Below are positions 48,066 through 57,230 of a stretch of DNA of 64,000 bases, in pieces. The stretch comes from Klebsiella sp. BIGb0407 (GTDB lineage Bacteria; Pseudomonadota; Gammaproteobacteria; Enterobacterales; Enterobacteriaceae), in assembly GCF_024807845.1 (NCBI RefSeq), contig NZ_JANUEQ010000007.1, positions 124,001 through 188,000 on the forward strand, written 5' to 3'. Positions within the stretch are counted from its first letter, which is position 1. The number at the start of each line of letters is the position of its first letter. A program made the translations under genes and the position numbers. The notes under the pieces are model-generated. The model had not been told where the DNA came from, did not search any database, and worked only from the letters and a program-made list of their open reading frames with translations.

Positions 48066-49709
48066 ATGTCCAGATTCTTCTATAACGACCGTCAACAGCT
48101 CGTCTCTGATGCCATTGAAGGCATTATCATAAGTTCTCGTCATCATAATCTGACCCGGCTGGATATTGACCCTGCGATTCGGGTAGTAGCCCGCAGCGAC
48201 TGGGATAAAAATCAGGTCGCCGTTATCTCGGGTGGTGGCTCCGGCCACGAGCCTGCTCATGCCGGGTTTGTCGGTAAAGGCATGCTGACCGCCGCCGTAT
48301 GTGGAGACCTGTTTGCCTCCCCCAGTGTTGATGCGGTATTTAACGCCATTATGGCGGTAACCGGTTCGGCAGGCTGTCTGTTGATTGTTAAAAACTACAC
48401 CGGCGACCGGTTGAACTTCGGCCTGGCGGCAGAAAAAGCCAAAAAAGCGGGTCTTAAGGTGGAGATGGTTATCGTCGGCGACGACATTGCGCTTCCCGAT
48501 AATAAGCAACCGCGCGGTATTGCCGGAACGGTAATGGTACATAAAATTGCCGGCCATGCGGCAGAGCAGGGGCTGTCGTTAAGTGATGTCTTCGAGGCAG
48601 CAAAACAGGCCTGCGCCTCTGTCTTTAGCATCGGCGTTGCCATGCAAACCTGCCACCTGCCTGATGCCAGTAGCAGTGAAGAAGACCGCATTAAAAGCGG
48701 CCAGGTTGAGCTGGGTTTAGGTATCCACGGCGAACCTGGCGCTATCACCGTCGATACCCAGAACAGCGTTGAAGTGATTGCGATGATGGTCGAGCGGTTA
48801 CGCAAAGCCACCGGCAATGAGGCTCCGCTGGCTATTCTGATTAACAACCTGGGCGGTACCTCGGCGCTGGAAATGGCCCTATTGACCAAAGCCTTATTTG
48901 AGTCAGAACTGGCAGCACAAATCCAGTATCTGATAGGCCCGGCAGATCTGGTTACGGCCCTGGATATGAAAGGGTTCTCGCTCTCAGCGATTAAACTCAC
49001 GCCGGAATTTATCACCGCTTTATCTTCCGAGGTTGAAACTTCGGGCTGGCAGCCACTGGTAAAATATCAGCCGGTGACCAGCAAAAAAATCACCCTGATC
49101 CATGATGAAGTGAAGGTCACTCCTTCCGAGAATGCACAGGTTAAAGCCTGGGTTGCCTCCGTCACTCAGAGCCTGATTGGCAATGAAGCTTATCTGAACG
49201 ATCTCGATGCCAAAGTGGGCGACGGTGATACCGGCTCAACCTTTGCCGAAGGGGCGCGCGATATTGCCAGCCTGAGCGACCAAGGTCAGCTGCCATTAAA
49301 TGATACTGCGGCGTTACTGGAGCGGATTGGTGAGCGTCTGGCAACGGTGATGGGCGGCTCTAGCGGCGTATTAATGTCGATATTCTTTACCGCTGCCGGG
49401 CAAAAAGTCAGAGACAAAGCGCCGATAGCCGAAGCGCTGCTGGCGGGGCTTGAGCAGATGAAACACTACGGCGGAGCACAGCCGGGCGACCGCACCATGA
49501 TTGATGCCCTGCAACCGGCGCTGGAAGCTCTGAAAACCGGCTCACTTGCTGCTGCTGCCGAGGCGGCTGAGAAAGGGGCGCAAGCCACCGCCAGCATGAA
49601 AAAAGCCGGAGCGGGTCGTTCATCCTATGTGAACAGTAAAAATCTTGATGGGGTAGTGGATCCGGGGGCTGCGGCAGTGGCTGGGGTATTTGCTGACCTG
49701 GTAAAATAG
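48066..49709 (+). CDS. ATP-dependent dihydroxyacetone kinase, single chain (DhaKL)
   Basis: A 547-residue kinase of the Citrobacter type. The N-terminal DhaK domain (about 1-330) carries SGGGSGHEPAHAGFVG and the His in GLGIHGEPG that covalently binds the substrate. The C-terminal DhaL domain (about 350-547) carries Mg-ATP Asp residues in DAKVGDGDTGSTFAEG. It phosphorylates dihydroxyacetone (and other short ketoses) to dihydroxyacetone phosphate with ATP. A damaged fragment of the same gene lies 7 kb upstream in the same orientation. Confidence 0.95.
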   Translation: MSRFFYNDRQQLVSDAIEGIIISSRHHNLTRLDIDPAIRVVARSDWDKNQVAVISGGGSGHEPAHAGFVGKGMLTAAVCGDLFASPSVDAVFNAIMAVTGSAGCLLIVKNYTGDRLNFGLAAEKAKKAGLKVEMVIVGDDIALPDNKQPRGIAGTVMVHKIAGHAAEQGLSLSDVFEAAKQACASVFSIGVAMQTCHLPDASSSEEDRIKSGQVELGLGIHGEPGAITVDTQNSVEVIAMMVERLRKATGNEAPLAILINNLGGTSALEMALLTKALFESELAAQIQYLIGPADLVTALDMKGFSLSAIKLTPEFITALSSEVETSGWQPLVKYQPVTSKKITLIHDEVKVTPSENAQVKAWVASVTQSLIGNEAYLNDLDAKVGDGDTGSTFAEGARDIASLSDQGQLPLNDTAALLERIGERLATVMGGSSGVLMSIFFTAAGQKVRDKAPIAEALLAGLEQMKHYGGAQPGDRTMIDALQPALEALKTGSLAAAAEAAEKGAQATASMKKAGAGRSSYVNSKNLDGVVDPGAAAVAGVFADLVK

Positions 49710-49725
49710 TCTGATATGACTGAGT

Positions 49726-49759
49726 TCCGCTTAATGCCGGTAAGCTGGCATTAAGCGGA
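49726..49759. terminator. Bidirectional terminator between the kinase gene and ahr
   Basis: Perfect 13-base arms TCCGCTTAATGCC and GGCATTAAGCGGA with an 8-base loop between convergent genes. Confidence 0.75.
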
Positions 49760-49766
49760 TTGATTC

Positions 49767-50789
49767 TTAGCTAAAATCAGCTTCCAGCACTACGCGGTAA
49801 CGCGCTTTACCGTCACGCACATGTTGCAGCGCATCGTTGATTTTCGACATCGGGTAGAACTCCACCTGCGGGGCAATTTTCGCGCGTCCGGCAAATTTCA
49901 TTAATGACCGCAGCTCGTGCGGTGAACCGGTCGCTGACCCGGAGACACTGCGATCGCCAGAGATCAAACTAAATGCCGGAACCGGTATCGGCGTCAGCAC
50001 CGCGCCGACGGTATGGAAGTTCCCGCCAAAGGCCAGGGCGTTGAAGTAGGGGAGCCACTCCAGGCTGACATTGACGGTATTAATAATTAAATCGAACTGA
50101 CCTGCCAGAGCGGTTAACGCCTCCGGATCACGGCTATTCACCACCCGATCGGCACCCATCGCCAGCACTTCTTGCTCTTTAGCAGGATTAGAACTGAAGG
50201 CCGTCACTTCACAGCCCATCGCATGCAGCAGTTTAATCGCAATATGACCCAGACCACCGATACCAATCACACCAACCCGGCTGGTGGCGGTGATATTGTG
50301 CATCAACAATGGCTTAAATACCGTAATGCCACCGCACAGCAACGGCCCGGCAGAAGCGGCATCAATACTTTCCGGTAACGGAATAACCCACTGCCAGTCG
50401 GCGCGGATTTTATCGGCAAATCCACCCTTATTAAGAATGGTGGCGACACTGCCACTCTGACAGTTCACCTGACTCCCGCTGATACAGGCATCACAGTGCC
50501 CACAGCTGCGTGCAGTCCAGCCAATCCCGACCCGCTGACCCACTTTCAGCCCTTTACTCTGCGCCTCAGACCCCAAAGCATGCACCCGACCAATCACCTC
50601 ATGCCCGGCAACCAGCGGATACTGCGAAAAGCCCCACTCATTATCAATCATCGACAAATCGGAATGACAAATCCCGCAAAACTCCACCCGGACCTCAACA
50701 TCCTGAGGCTGCAACTCACCGGCATCAAACTCATAAAGCTCCAGCTCAGCACCCGCAGCAGCGGCGGCATAACTTTTGATAACAGACAT
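49767..50789 (-). CDS. ahr: Ahr (YjgB), NADPH-dependent aldehyde reductase
   Basis: A 340-residue zinc alcohol dehydrogenase of the CAD type. Catalytic-zinc residues are in GICHSDLS and GHEVIG, structural-zinc cysteines in [15 protein letters not shown], and the nucleotide loop is [11 protein letters not shown]. The ATG at 50789 gives MSVIKSYAA with AGGA upstream; the longer frame to 50855 is not supported. In E. coli ahr also lies next to leuX. It reduces a broad range of aldehydes. Confidence 0.96.
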   Translation of the reverse strand: MSVIKSYAAAAAGAELELYEFDAGELQPQDVEVRVEFCGICHSDLSMIDNEWGFSQYPLVAGHEVIGRVHALGSEAQSKGLKVGQRVGIGWTARSCGHCDACISGSQVNCQSGSVATILNKGGFADKIRADWQWVIPLPESIDAASAGPLLCGGITVFKPLLMHNITATSRVGVIGIGGLGHIAIKLLHAMGCEVTAFSSNPAKEQEVLAMGADRVVNSRDPEALTALAGQFDLIINTVNVSLEWLPYFNALAFGGNFHTVGAVLTPIPVPAFSLISGDRSVSGSATGSPHELRSLMKFAGRAKIAPQVEFYPMSKINDALQHVRDGKARYRVVLEADFS

Positions 50790-50939
50790 TCGCGATTCCT
50801 CTTTAGGGTTATGGCGGACAGTGTAAAGCATCACTTTGACAAATAAGGGTAACAAAGGGTGCTATCCCTTAATAAGAATACAACATACAGGCATTCGCTG
50901 AAAATTTACGCACTTAACACAACATACCTATCGTGCTAC

Positions 50940-50967
50940 TTGCAACACCGCCCATCACAGGTATAAT
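50940..50967 (+). promoter_or_regulatory. leuX promoter
   Basis: TTGCAA (50940-50945), a 16-base spacer and TATAAT (50962-50967), then a GC-rich CCCCCTCG discriminator typical of stable-RNA promoters, just upstream of the tRNA. Confidence 0.8.
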
Positions 50968-50995
50968 CCCCCTCGTTATCCGCGTACCCCTTCGT

Positions 50996-51080
50996 GCCGA
51001 AGTGGCGAAATCGGTAGACGCAGTTGATTCAAAATCAACCATCGAGAGATGTGCCGGTTCGAGTCCGGCCTTCGGCACCA
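50996..51080 (+). tRNA. leuX: tRNA-Leu (anticodon CAA)
   Basis: An 85-base class II tRNA with acceptor stem GCCGAAG/CTTCGGC, encoded CCA, an anticodon loop TTCAAAA within GTTGATT/AATCAAC, a long variable arm and the GGTTCGAGTCC T-loop. leuX is the classical integration site of satellite phage P4, and the 3' end is repeated at 63619-63640. Confidence 0.98.
51058..51080. repeat. attL core: 3' end of leuX
   Basis: TTCGAGTCCGGCCTTC followed by GGCACCA forms the left boundary of the integrated element and completes the tRNA. The same sequence with one G missing is at 63619-63640. Confidence 0.88.
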
Positions 51081-51123
51081 AAAAGTATTCCGAGAACGTC
51101 CGTAACAGTCCGTAAGTTACTGA

Positions 51124-51149
51124 AAAAAAAGCCGAAAGGCTTTTTTTTT
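51124..51149 (+). terminator. Terminator after leuX supplied by the satellite
   Basis: AAAAAAAGCC, GAAA loop and GGCTTTTTTTT form a compact terminator between leuX and int. Confidence 0.8.
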
Positions 51150-51245
51150 GATCCAAATTCGTCCGAGTACATCCGTTGACATCCAGTACTAATGGGGGTC
51201 AGAATGGTGGTCAGCTCGGTTCGATAAAGGATTGACCCCCAATTT

Positions 51246-52505
51246 ATGGCTATCACAGACGTAGCAGCTCGCACGGCAAAGCCTCGCGAAAAAGAATACA
51301 AACTTACTGACTCCCACGGCTTATATCTCTTAGTTAAACCAACAGGTTCTAAACGCTGGTATCTCAAGTATCGTTTTGAGGGCAAGGAAAGCAGAGTTGC
51401 TTTGGGCGCTTATCCTCTTGTATCCCTTGCAAAAGCACGTGAGAAGCGTGATGAGTTACGTCTCTTATTAGCTGATGGTTTTAGCCCGAATACAAAAAAG
51501 GAAGAGATAAGAGAGCAAGAACAAGCAGCATTGAATAGCTTTGAAAAAGTGGCCAAAGAGTGGCATTCAAATAATAAGCGTTGGTCTAGCGGTCATGCTG
51601 AAAGGGTATGGCGCGATTTAGAGCGCAATATACTTCCGGCTATTGGTGCCAGAAATATTGCAGATTTATCTACACGCGATCTCTTGCTTCCGTTGCGTGA
51701 AGTCGAACGGAGCGGACGTCTGGATGTGGCTTCTCGATTACAACAACGTGTCACCGGTATTATGCGCTACGCCGTACAAAGTGGTCTCATTGACCGAAAT
51801 CCAGCACAGGATCTCGCTGGGGCTATTATATCAAAAAAAGCGACTCACAGACCTGCTTTACCTCTTGAGAAACTACCTGATTTTCTCCGAAAAATTGAAT
51901 GCCATAAAGGTCGCTTGCTAACGCGTTTAGCTCTTCAAATTTGCCTTAATATTTTTATCCGTTCCAGCGAGTTACGTTTTGCACGCTGGAAGGAGATTGA
52001 TCTCAAGAAAGCACTTTGGACTATTCCTGCTGAGCGAGAGGTCATTGAAGGTGTAAAACATTCCCACCGTGGGTCGAAAATGAAAACGACTCATTTAGTG
52101 CCACTATCTCATCAGGCGATAGCCTTACTTGCAGAAATCAGGATTTTAAGTGGGCATAGTGATTTAGTCTTTCCCGGAGATCATCATCCAACTAAACCGA
52201 TGAGTGAAAACACCATCAATAATGCTTTACGTGGGATGGGCTATGACACCAAAACTGAAGTTTGTGGGCATGGTTTCCGTGCGATGGCGTGTAGTGCATT
52301 AGTTGAATCAGGGCTATGGTCTCGTGATGCGGTTGAAAGGCAAATGAGCCACCAGGAAAGAAATGGTGTTCGGGCTGCGTACATTCATAAAGCAGAACAT
52401 TTGGAAGAGCGGAGATTGATGGTGCAATGGTGGGCTGATTATTTAGATGCCAACATAAACGCGCATATAACGCCTTTTGAGTTTGCTAAGCGGTATCAGT
52501 CATAA
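51246..52505 (+). CDS. int: P4-type tyrosine integrase
   Basis: A 419-residue tyrosine recombinase with the N-terminal DUF4102-like arm-binding domain (SHGLYLLVKPTGSKRWYLKYR), a SAM-like core-binding domain at about 95-190 and a catalytic domain. Catalytic residues seen are Arg in the RSSELRFARW segment, His-x-x-Arg in GHGFRAMA, His in QMSHQERN and Tyr in VRAAYIHKAE. Directed from leuX into the element, it integrates and excises the satellite at the tRNA 3' end. All key residues are present. Confidence 0.97.
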   Translation: MAITDVAARTAKPREKEYKLTDSHGLYLLVKPTGSKRWYLKYRFEGKESRVALGAYPLVSLAKAREKRDELRLLLADGFSPNTKKEEIREQEQAALNSFEKVAKEWHSNNKRWSSGHAERVWRDLERNILPAIGARNIADLSTRDLLLPLREVERSGRLDVASRLQQRVTGIMRYAVQSGLIDRNPAQDLAGAIISKKATHRPALPLEKLPDFLRKIECHKGRLLTRLALQICLNIFIRSSELRFARWKEIDLKKALWTIPAEREVIEGVKHSHRGSKMKTTHLVPLSHQAIALLAEIRILSGHSDLVFPGDHHPTKPMSENTINNALRGMGYDTKTEVCGHGFRAMACSALVESGLWSRDAVERQMSHQERNGVRAAYIHKAEHLEERRLMVQWWADYLDANINAHITPFEFAKRYQS

Positions 52506-52530
52506 ATAAACTTTTTTTCCTTTTAACTAC

Positions 52531-52620
52531 TCACTCTGTTCACGTTCCTTTTTATCTTTTAAAATCATTGTAATAGGTGATGATTAAAGCGTGAGGAGTG
52601 AAGAGTTCACTGTTCATCTC
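52531..52620. promoter_or_regulatory. crr-like alpha-binding repeats downstream of alpha
   Basis: TCTGTTCACG (52535-52544 region) and AGTTCACTGTTCATC (52604-52618 region) contain the TGTTCAC core that P4 alpha recognises. In P4 the second replication region, crr, lies near the alpha 3' end, which is where these sit. Confidence 0.5.
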
Positions 52621-52664
52621 AGTCTCCTTAATGTGAAAAAACCGACTTGCGCCGGTTTATCAGA

Positions 52665-54998
52665 TTATATTGAGGATGTGTCATTACACTTGGGTAGCCA
52701 GTCGGAATTGCTCCCATCCGTCAGAGTGACGTTAGTTTGGGTTCCTTGTCGGGTATGGCGTTTCTCATAATTGACCCCGTACTCTTTAAGCATCATCGGC
52801 AGTCCGAGCCCGAACATTTTCAGGCTCAGCACATTCTTGTACCCATTGGCCTCCATGTAGGTCAGATAGGCATGATAAAGATAGTTTCGTGGCTGCCGTG
52901 GAACGATATTGGCGTTACCCATATACATTCCGTTTGGCTGTTCCAGTGCTTCGAGATAACCACAAAAATCAAAGGCCGGATCTGCGTCACGTTTTATGTT
53001 GATTGCCTCCTCAGAGTTTTGCTGTGATTGGAGTAATGTTCGCGCGGTCATAGGATCACAGAATATCTGCATAAGCTGACGTACAATGACTGCTAACTCT
53101 TGGACAATTTTGTCTTTCAGTTGCGGGTCGCGTTCTTCAGGGGCAATTTGCTCCGGGAAATGCATAATCACCCTTCTCCGTGACACTCCGCCGCTACGGT
53201 CGGTGAAGCGCATCGGATTGTTGTTCACGGCCAGAATCACCGCCGGAATATGGGTAGAGTACGCATCGCGGTATTTCGGATCGACTGAAACCGCATCACC
53301 ACCAGTGATGGCTTTTATACCTGCGCCATCCCCGCTCCACTTCTCCTGATCCGGAAGAATAATCAAGGAGTAACCAATTACGGCCGCACGTTCTCTCGAT
53401 GATTCCAGCGTTTCGATGGTGGCAGAGGTGGTGTTGTCCTTCCCGGCGAGCATGGTCGCAATCTCGGCAAGTATGCTTTTCCCGCTTCCACCAGGACCGG
53501 TTACTTCAAGGAAGAGCTGCCAGTCATAGCGGTTTGCCAGTACCATAAATAGCGCGGCGAGAATTATATCGCGTTTTTGAGCGTTCCCCCCGGCAGCACG
53601 GTCGAGCCAACGCCAGAAATTTGGCGCGTGTGTCTCCAGCGTTTCCCCCTTCACCGGTGGGGTAAAATCTACGTCGCACAGCGTGCGTAGCCAGTGCGAC
53701 TTACTGTGTGGGCTGAATACAGTGGTACTGGTATCGAGTACGCCATTTCGAAAACCTATCAGTCTCCGCGCCGGGGTGTCCTGCTGTGGAATAATCAGCT
53801 TCAGAGTGTCGACCACCGAGGCAATTTTACCAGATGAGAATGGCGCGCGCAGATGCTGGAAAAGTCCGGCAACGTCACGAGAAAATCTAGACGACTGAAT
53901 GATTTTCCATATCCCGGCTTCATAGCGTGACAGAAGCTGGCCGTTAGGGTCAACCGCCAGCGCTTCACTGTAATGCTCATGTACCCGCATCGCTTTCTCA
54001 CTGGTACTCATGGCGGTAAATTCAGCTTCACTCATGGTATCAAACGGGCTGGCCACCGGTGGTTTCAGCGCATCAGTCAGTGCCTGGCGGGTTACCGCTT
54101 CGCCCTGCTGGATATGGGCATCATTCCAGTCACCAAATACTGGCGGCAGGGCGACACGCCCCTCACAGGCTTTCGCGGCGGCAGCGGCTTTAGTCTGGCC
54201 GTCACTATTTAAATCACGGTCAGCCGCCAACACTATCTGACGGGCCGGATATTTATGCCGGGCGAGGCTCGCCAGAGAAAGAAGGTTGACGGACGATAAG
54301 GCCACCATCACCGTTTCATCTGTAAGATGATGCACACTCAACGCTGTGGCATACCCTTCAGCAACCCACAGCCGTTTTCCGATCTGTTTCTGCCCTTCGA
54401 TGATATGACATGCCCCTTTTACCTGACCACCTTTCAGAGTCCGTTTAATACCGTCAGCATTAATCAACTGGAGGTTAACCAGTGCGCCTAAATTATCGTA
54501 CAGCGGCACCACTATATCCCCGGTGCAGTAGCTTACACCGCCAGTTTTGTGGCTGGTCGTCAGCATCAGGCATTCCCGGTCAGGAAAGCCCTTGCGGGTC
54601 AGATAAGCGTTACCGGTGGCGGTACGGGTTTTCTCCATCAGCGTTACAGCCAGTTCAGCCGCCGCTTTGCGGCTGGCTTCCGTGTCGGTGTCTATAGCAA
54701 TGAGTGTCTCCGGGGCAACAGGCGACAGATTGCTGGTTACGCCACACACCTGTTTAGCCGCATCCCCGGCGCTCAAACCTAGCGCCTTTTCAACCAGTTT
54801 AAGCCCATCACCCGCTCCGCATTGATTACAGAACCATGTCCCGCGCCCCTCTTTATCATCAAAGCGGAAGCGGTCGGAGCCACCACAGACGGGGCAAGCC
54901 TGGTGGCGGTTTTTAATCACCTTCACACCCAGCGCCGGGAGAATATGCGACCAGTGACCGCAAGCCTGTTTTACTGTTTCAGTTACGTTTATTTTCAT
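52665..54998 (-). CDS. alpha: P4 alpha-like primase-helicase
   Basis: A 777-residue replication initiator, the same length as P4 alpha, from the ATG at 54998 (MKINVTETVKQACGHW). It combines a zinc-finger primase (CPVCGG and CNQCG at about 35-60), a Toprim-like domain with EGYATAL, an SF3 helicase with Walker A GPGGSGKS, and a C-terminal domain binding origin iterons (SLKMFGLGLPMMLKEYGVNYEKR). It melts and primes the satellite origin. It ends the leftward operon. Confidence 0.97.
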   Translation of the reverse strand: MKINVTETVKQACGHWSHILPALGVKVIKNRHQACPVCGGSDRFRFDDKEGRGTWFCNQCGAGDGLKLVEKALGLSAGDAAKQVCGVTSNLSPVAPETLIAIDTDTEASRKAAAELAVTLMEKTRTATGNAYLTRKGFPDRECLMLTTSHKTGGVSYCTGDIVVPLYDNLGALVNLQLINADGIKRTLKGGQVKGACHIIEGQKQIGKRLWVAEGYATALSVHHLTDETVMVALSSVNLLSLASLARHKYPARQIVLAADRDLNSDGQTKAAAAAKACEGRVALPPVFGDWNDAHIQQGEAVTRQALTDALKPPVASPFDTMSEAEFTAMSTSEKAMRVHEHYSEALAVDPNGQLLSRYEAGIWKIIQSSRFSRDVAGLFQHLRAPFSSGKIASVVDTLKLIIPQQDTPARRLIGFRNGVLDTSTTVFSPHSKSHWLRTLCDVDFTPPVKGETLETHAPNFWRWLDRAAGGNAQKRDIILAALFMVLANRYDWQLFLEVTGPGGSGKSILAEIATMLAGKDNTTSATIETLESSRERAAVIGYSLIILPDQEKWSGDGAGIKAITGGDAVSVDPKYRDAYSTHIPAVILAVNNNPMRFTDRSGGVSRRRVIMHFPEQIAPEERDPQLKDKIVQELAVIVRQLMQIFCDPMTARTLLQSQQNSEEAINIKRDADPAFDFCGYLEALEQPNGMYMGNANIVPRQPRNYLYHAYLTYMEANGYKNVLSLKMFGLGLPMMLKEYGVNYEKRHTRQGTQTNVTLTDGSNSDWLPKCNDTSSI

Positions 54999-55011
54999 GA
55001 TGATATCTCCC

Positions 55012-55332
55012 TCAGTGCAGAACCGGCGGCTTAATATGACGGGTACACAGTTCATCCATCACAGCCAGACCGAGGAAAGACAGTGACGGCGTGGCTTTAA
55101 GCGGTGCGGCTTCCATTAAATCTTCCAGCAAGGCACAGGCAATCTGACGGCCTTTTTCCTCGCCATGCTGGCGCAGATAAAATCCTTCCAGTTCGCTGGC
55201 TATAGCGGTTTCCAGTACTTCAAGGGTGATGTGTTGAAAACGTTGGTTGTGCTCGCACACCGTCAGCCAGGCACAGGCCACAGCACGGCGATACAGGGCA
55301 GTACGAAGGAAAGATGTTAAGGCCTTATTCAT
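55012..55332 (-). CDS. P4 orf106-like protein (DUF5375)
   Basis: A 106-residue protein of unknown function equal in length to the P4 orf106 product ([22 protein letters not shown]). The start at 55332 overlaps the preceding stop by four bases, so it is translationally coupled in the alpA-to-alpha operon. The longer frame to 55368 is unlikely. Confidence 0.85.
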   Translation of the reverse strand: MNKALTSFLRTALYRRAVACAWLTVCEHNQRFQHITLEVLETAIASELEGFYLRQHGEEKGRQIACALLEDLMEAAPLKATPSLSFLGLAVMDELCTRHIKPPVLH

Positions 55333-55550
55333 GCGCCAGCCTCCCCGGTCAGCCAGTGTTGATTGCAACGCTCGAGCACGCCATCAAGCTGGGCGGTCAT
55401 CAGATAAATGACAGAGGTCAGTTGCTGTGCAGGAGCGCGACGAGGAGAGGTGCACTCCTGATGACGTGACATATCCGTGACTAACTGACCGACGTTGCGC
55501 AGATGCTCCAGGCATTCGAGGTCTTTCAGGGTCAGAACAGGCTGTTTCAT
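55329..55550 (-). CDS. Small conserved P4-satellite protein
   Basis: A 73-residue helical protein ([20 protein letters not shown]). Both ends overlap its neighbours by four bases (ATGA), placing it firmly in the leftward operon. The position corresponds to the small regulatory genes of P4, where the derepression protein epsilon is encoded, but I cannot show that it is epsilon. Confidence 0.75.
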   Translation of the reverse strand: MKQPVLTLKDLECLEHLRNVGQLVTDMSRHQECTSPRRAPAQQLTSVIYLMTAQLDGVLERCNQHWLTGEAGA

Positions 55551-56104
55551 GCGTAGACCTCCGTCACTGGCAGACGGCCAGCAAACGTAAGGACGTAATC
55601 GCGAACGAGGGAAAGACGGGCGCTACGTTCATCACCGGCGATGGTGCGAAGCATACAGATATTAGGTTTGTGCTCTGAACGACGAACGGCAGCGAAAACA
55701 AAGACAAATTGGGGGTGTGACAGGGTGAGGGTCGTAGCCATTGTGGCAACCTCCATTGAGTAGCGGTTATCGCCACCACCGGAAACGCCAATTTCACTGG
55801 TGGTGACCCGAACGGGGTTGGCGTAACCGGCCTCAATGGATACCGGCCAGCCCGAAGGCTGCCCCGCCCGAGCCACCATTATTTGAATAAGACTATGGTG
55901 TATGTATAAGCACCACAATCCAAAAAATGGATATGCCTGAGCTACGACGTAAAAAAAGACGCACGGCGCGTCTGGTGTCGCCATTGAGATATTCGGAACG
56001 CCAATTCCGACTGTCGATTTTGCGACAGCGGGAAAACTGTACCAGGAAACACACAACGGATGCAAGCCAGAAAAAGGATGTTTTTGCAGAACGACCATCA
56101 TCAT
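55547..56104 (-). CDS. Ash family / Icd-like protein
   Basis: A 185-residue frame whose C-terminal half matches the phage Ash family, also annotated as host cell division inhibitor Icd-like: [20 protein letters not shown], then [14 protein letters not shown], and [20 protein letters not shown]. The N-terminal half is Cys/Phe-rich and less certain, and translation may begin further in. The same DNA specifies the C4-type immunity RNA, so coding and RNA signals overlap. Its start overlaps the alpA stop by four bases. Confidence 0.75.
   Translation of the reverse strand: MMMVVLQKHPFSGLHPLCVSWYSFPAVAKSTVGIGVPNISMATPDAPCVFFYVVAQAYPFFGLWCLYIHHSLIQIMVARAGQPSGWPVSIEAGYANPVRVTTSEIGVSGGGDNRYSMEVATMATTLTLSHPQFVFVFAAVRRSEHKPNICMLRTIAGDERSARLSLVRDYVLTFAGRLPVTEVYA
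55799..55880 (-). ncRNA. C4-type antisense RNA (P4 CI immunity RNA)
   Basis: On the minus strand three short hairpins follow each other: GCAGCC-TTC-GGGCTG, then CCGG...CCGG around a TATCCATTGAGG segment, then ACCCCG-TTCGGGT. They are preceded by GGTGGCTCGGGCGGG and closed by GGTCACCACC. This is the pattern of P1/P7 C4 and P4 CI RNA, which pairs with the leader transcript and stops expression of replication genes, keeping the satellite lysogenic. Confidence 0.75.
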
Positions 56105-56367
56105 GCGTCATAGCCCCGGTTGCGTTCAGCAATGCGATCCGCCATCCAGGCAGTAATTTCAGACTGCGCCCATGCCACGTTTTTACCACCTAGGTTGATT
56201 TGCTTCGGGAAAGACTCACGGCTGATGAGATCATAAACCGAAGAGCGGGAAAGACCACACAGATGCAGCACTTCCGGCAGACGTAAAAAACGCTCCTGAA
56301 CGACGTTAGAAAATGGCACCGGCGGAATAGCTGGGGCAGAAGAAGGGGAAGAAAAAGCAGTGTGCAT
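56101..56367 (-). CDS. alpA: AlpA/Vis family regulator
   Basis: An 88-residue MerR-like helix-turn-helix protein with [20 protein letters not shown] and [19 protein letters not shown], then AWM, the AlpA signature. In P4 the homolog Vis represses and also acts as an excision factor. It is the first gene of the operon leading to alpha. An 83-base block covering its start and leader recurs in decayed form 300 bases upstream. Confidence 0.92.
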   Translation of the reverse strand: MHTAFSSPSSAPAIPPVPFSNVVQERFLRLPEVLHLCGLSRSSVYDLISRESFPKQINLGGKNVAWAQSEITAWMADRIAERNRGYDA

Positions 56368-56434
56368 AGGGCTACCTCATAGAGTCCATACAGAGCCGGA
56401 CGTATCCATCCGGCTTGGGATAGCTCTCTATTTT
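56352..56434. repeat. alpA start-and-leader repeat, functional copy
   Basis: Contains the alpA start, GGGCTACCTCAT, AGTCCATACAG and GATAGCTCTCTATTTT. The same blocks in the same order occur at 56655-56737. Confidence 0.85.
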
Positions 56435-56654
56435 GTGAATATTTTTATTCGGATCAACAAGATTTTTTATATCAAAAAGGCAGATAACCAATTGATTTTT
56501 ATAAGATGATAATTGCTGATCTATATTGGTGGATATTGGCCTAAATTGGTGGATATTAGCAATTCAGTAACGAAGAAACAGGAATATAAAAACTAATATT
56601 TATTACATTTAATTCTAAGTAATTGAATTATAGCAAGGGAGGGTAATGGGGATA

Positions 56655-56737
56655 AAAAAGCAGTGCGCATTGGGCTACCTCATAAAGTCCATACAGTGCC
56701 AGGCGTGTCCGTCTAGCTTCGGATAGCTCTCTATTTT
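56655..56737. repeat. alpA start-and-leader repeat, decayed copy
   Basis: Matches 56352-56434 at about four of five positions. Read on the minus strand it begins MRTAFLSPLP before losing similarity to AlpA ([10 protein letters not shown]), so it is a remnant of a second alpA 5' end with its leader. Confidence 0.8.
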
Positions 56738-56954
56738 CAGCATAAATTCGGGTATTGCAATAAGCTGGAAATACACTATGCCACCTCTGAGTACTAGTTA
56801 AAAAAACGGCTAATTACGAATATTGTTGAATGTTATTGGATGTGAACGAATGAGATTAACTCTCAAAAGTTAAAACTGTTTCTATCAATTAACCATCTCA
56901 TCATTAATAGGAATAAACATTCAATCCCACAGATGAAAATGAGATGACCTTTAT

Positions 56955-57065
56955 CAAGAGGTGAACAGTGGTGAACAGACAGTGAACAGTCAATCATCAA
57001 CTGATCACCATTTAACTTACTGTATTACTTATGTTTTTATTTTGGTGAACAATGGTGAATAGTTA
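56955..57065. promoter_or_regulatory. P4 ori-like iterons
   Basis: GGTGAACAGT (56960), GGTGAACAGA (56970), AGTGAACAGT (56981), GGTGAACAAT (57044) and GGTGAATAG (57054) are direct repeats of the alpha-protein recognition sequence, separated by an AT-rich segment. This fits the P4 replication origin. Confidence 0.78.
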
Positions 57066-57137
57066 TTAGTATAAAAATAAACAGAAGCAGGGTTTTGCTG
57101 AGACCTTTCTCTGGCCAGCCTGATTTTTAAGCTCTGT

Positions 57138-57157
57138 TTGTGCCATATATGCCACAA
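57138..57157. promoter_or_regulatory. Putative Delta/Ogr activator site of the sid operon
   Basis: TTGTGCCATATATGCCACAA is a near-perfect dyad (one mismatched pair) about 75-90 bases before sid. P2/P4 late promoters are activated by Ogr or Delta at TGTGG/CCACA dyads near -55. The half-site sequence and position fit, although the half-site spacing is shorter than the usual form. Confidence 0.5.
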
Positions 57158-57230
57158 CTGCAATGAATCGAATTGTTGTCTGAGGAACTACAGAATGACG
57201 TCAGGTTGAAAACACAGAGAGAGCCCGACG

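Larger units (their letters stand above)
56368..57230. other. Non-coding control and origin region of the satellite
   Basis: No gene is evident in these 860 bases. They hold the alpA leader, its duplicated copy, an AT-rich stretch, the alpha-binding iterons and the sid promoter region. Confidence 0.7.

Noticed and set aside
48012-48557. 181-codon minus-strand frame opposite the kinase gene
   Set aside because: Shadow of the dihydroxyacetone kinase frame with no independent support.
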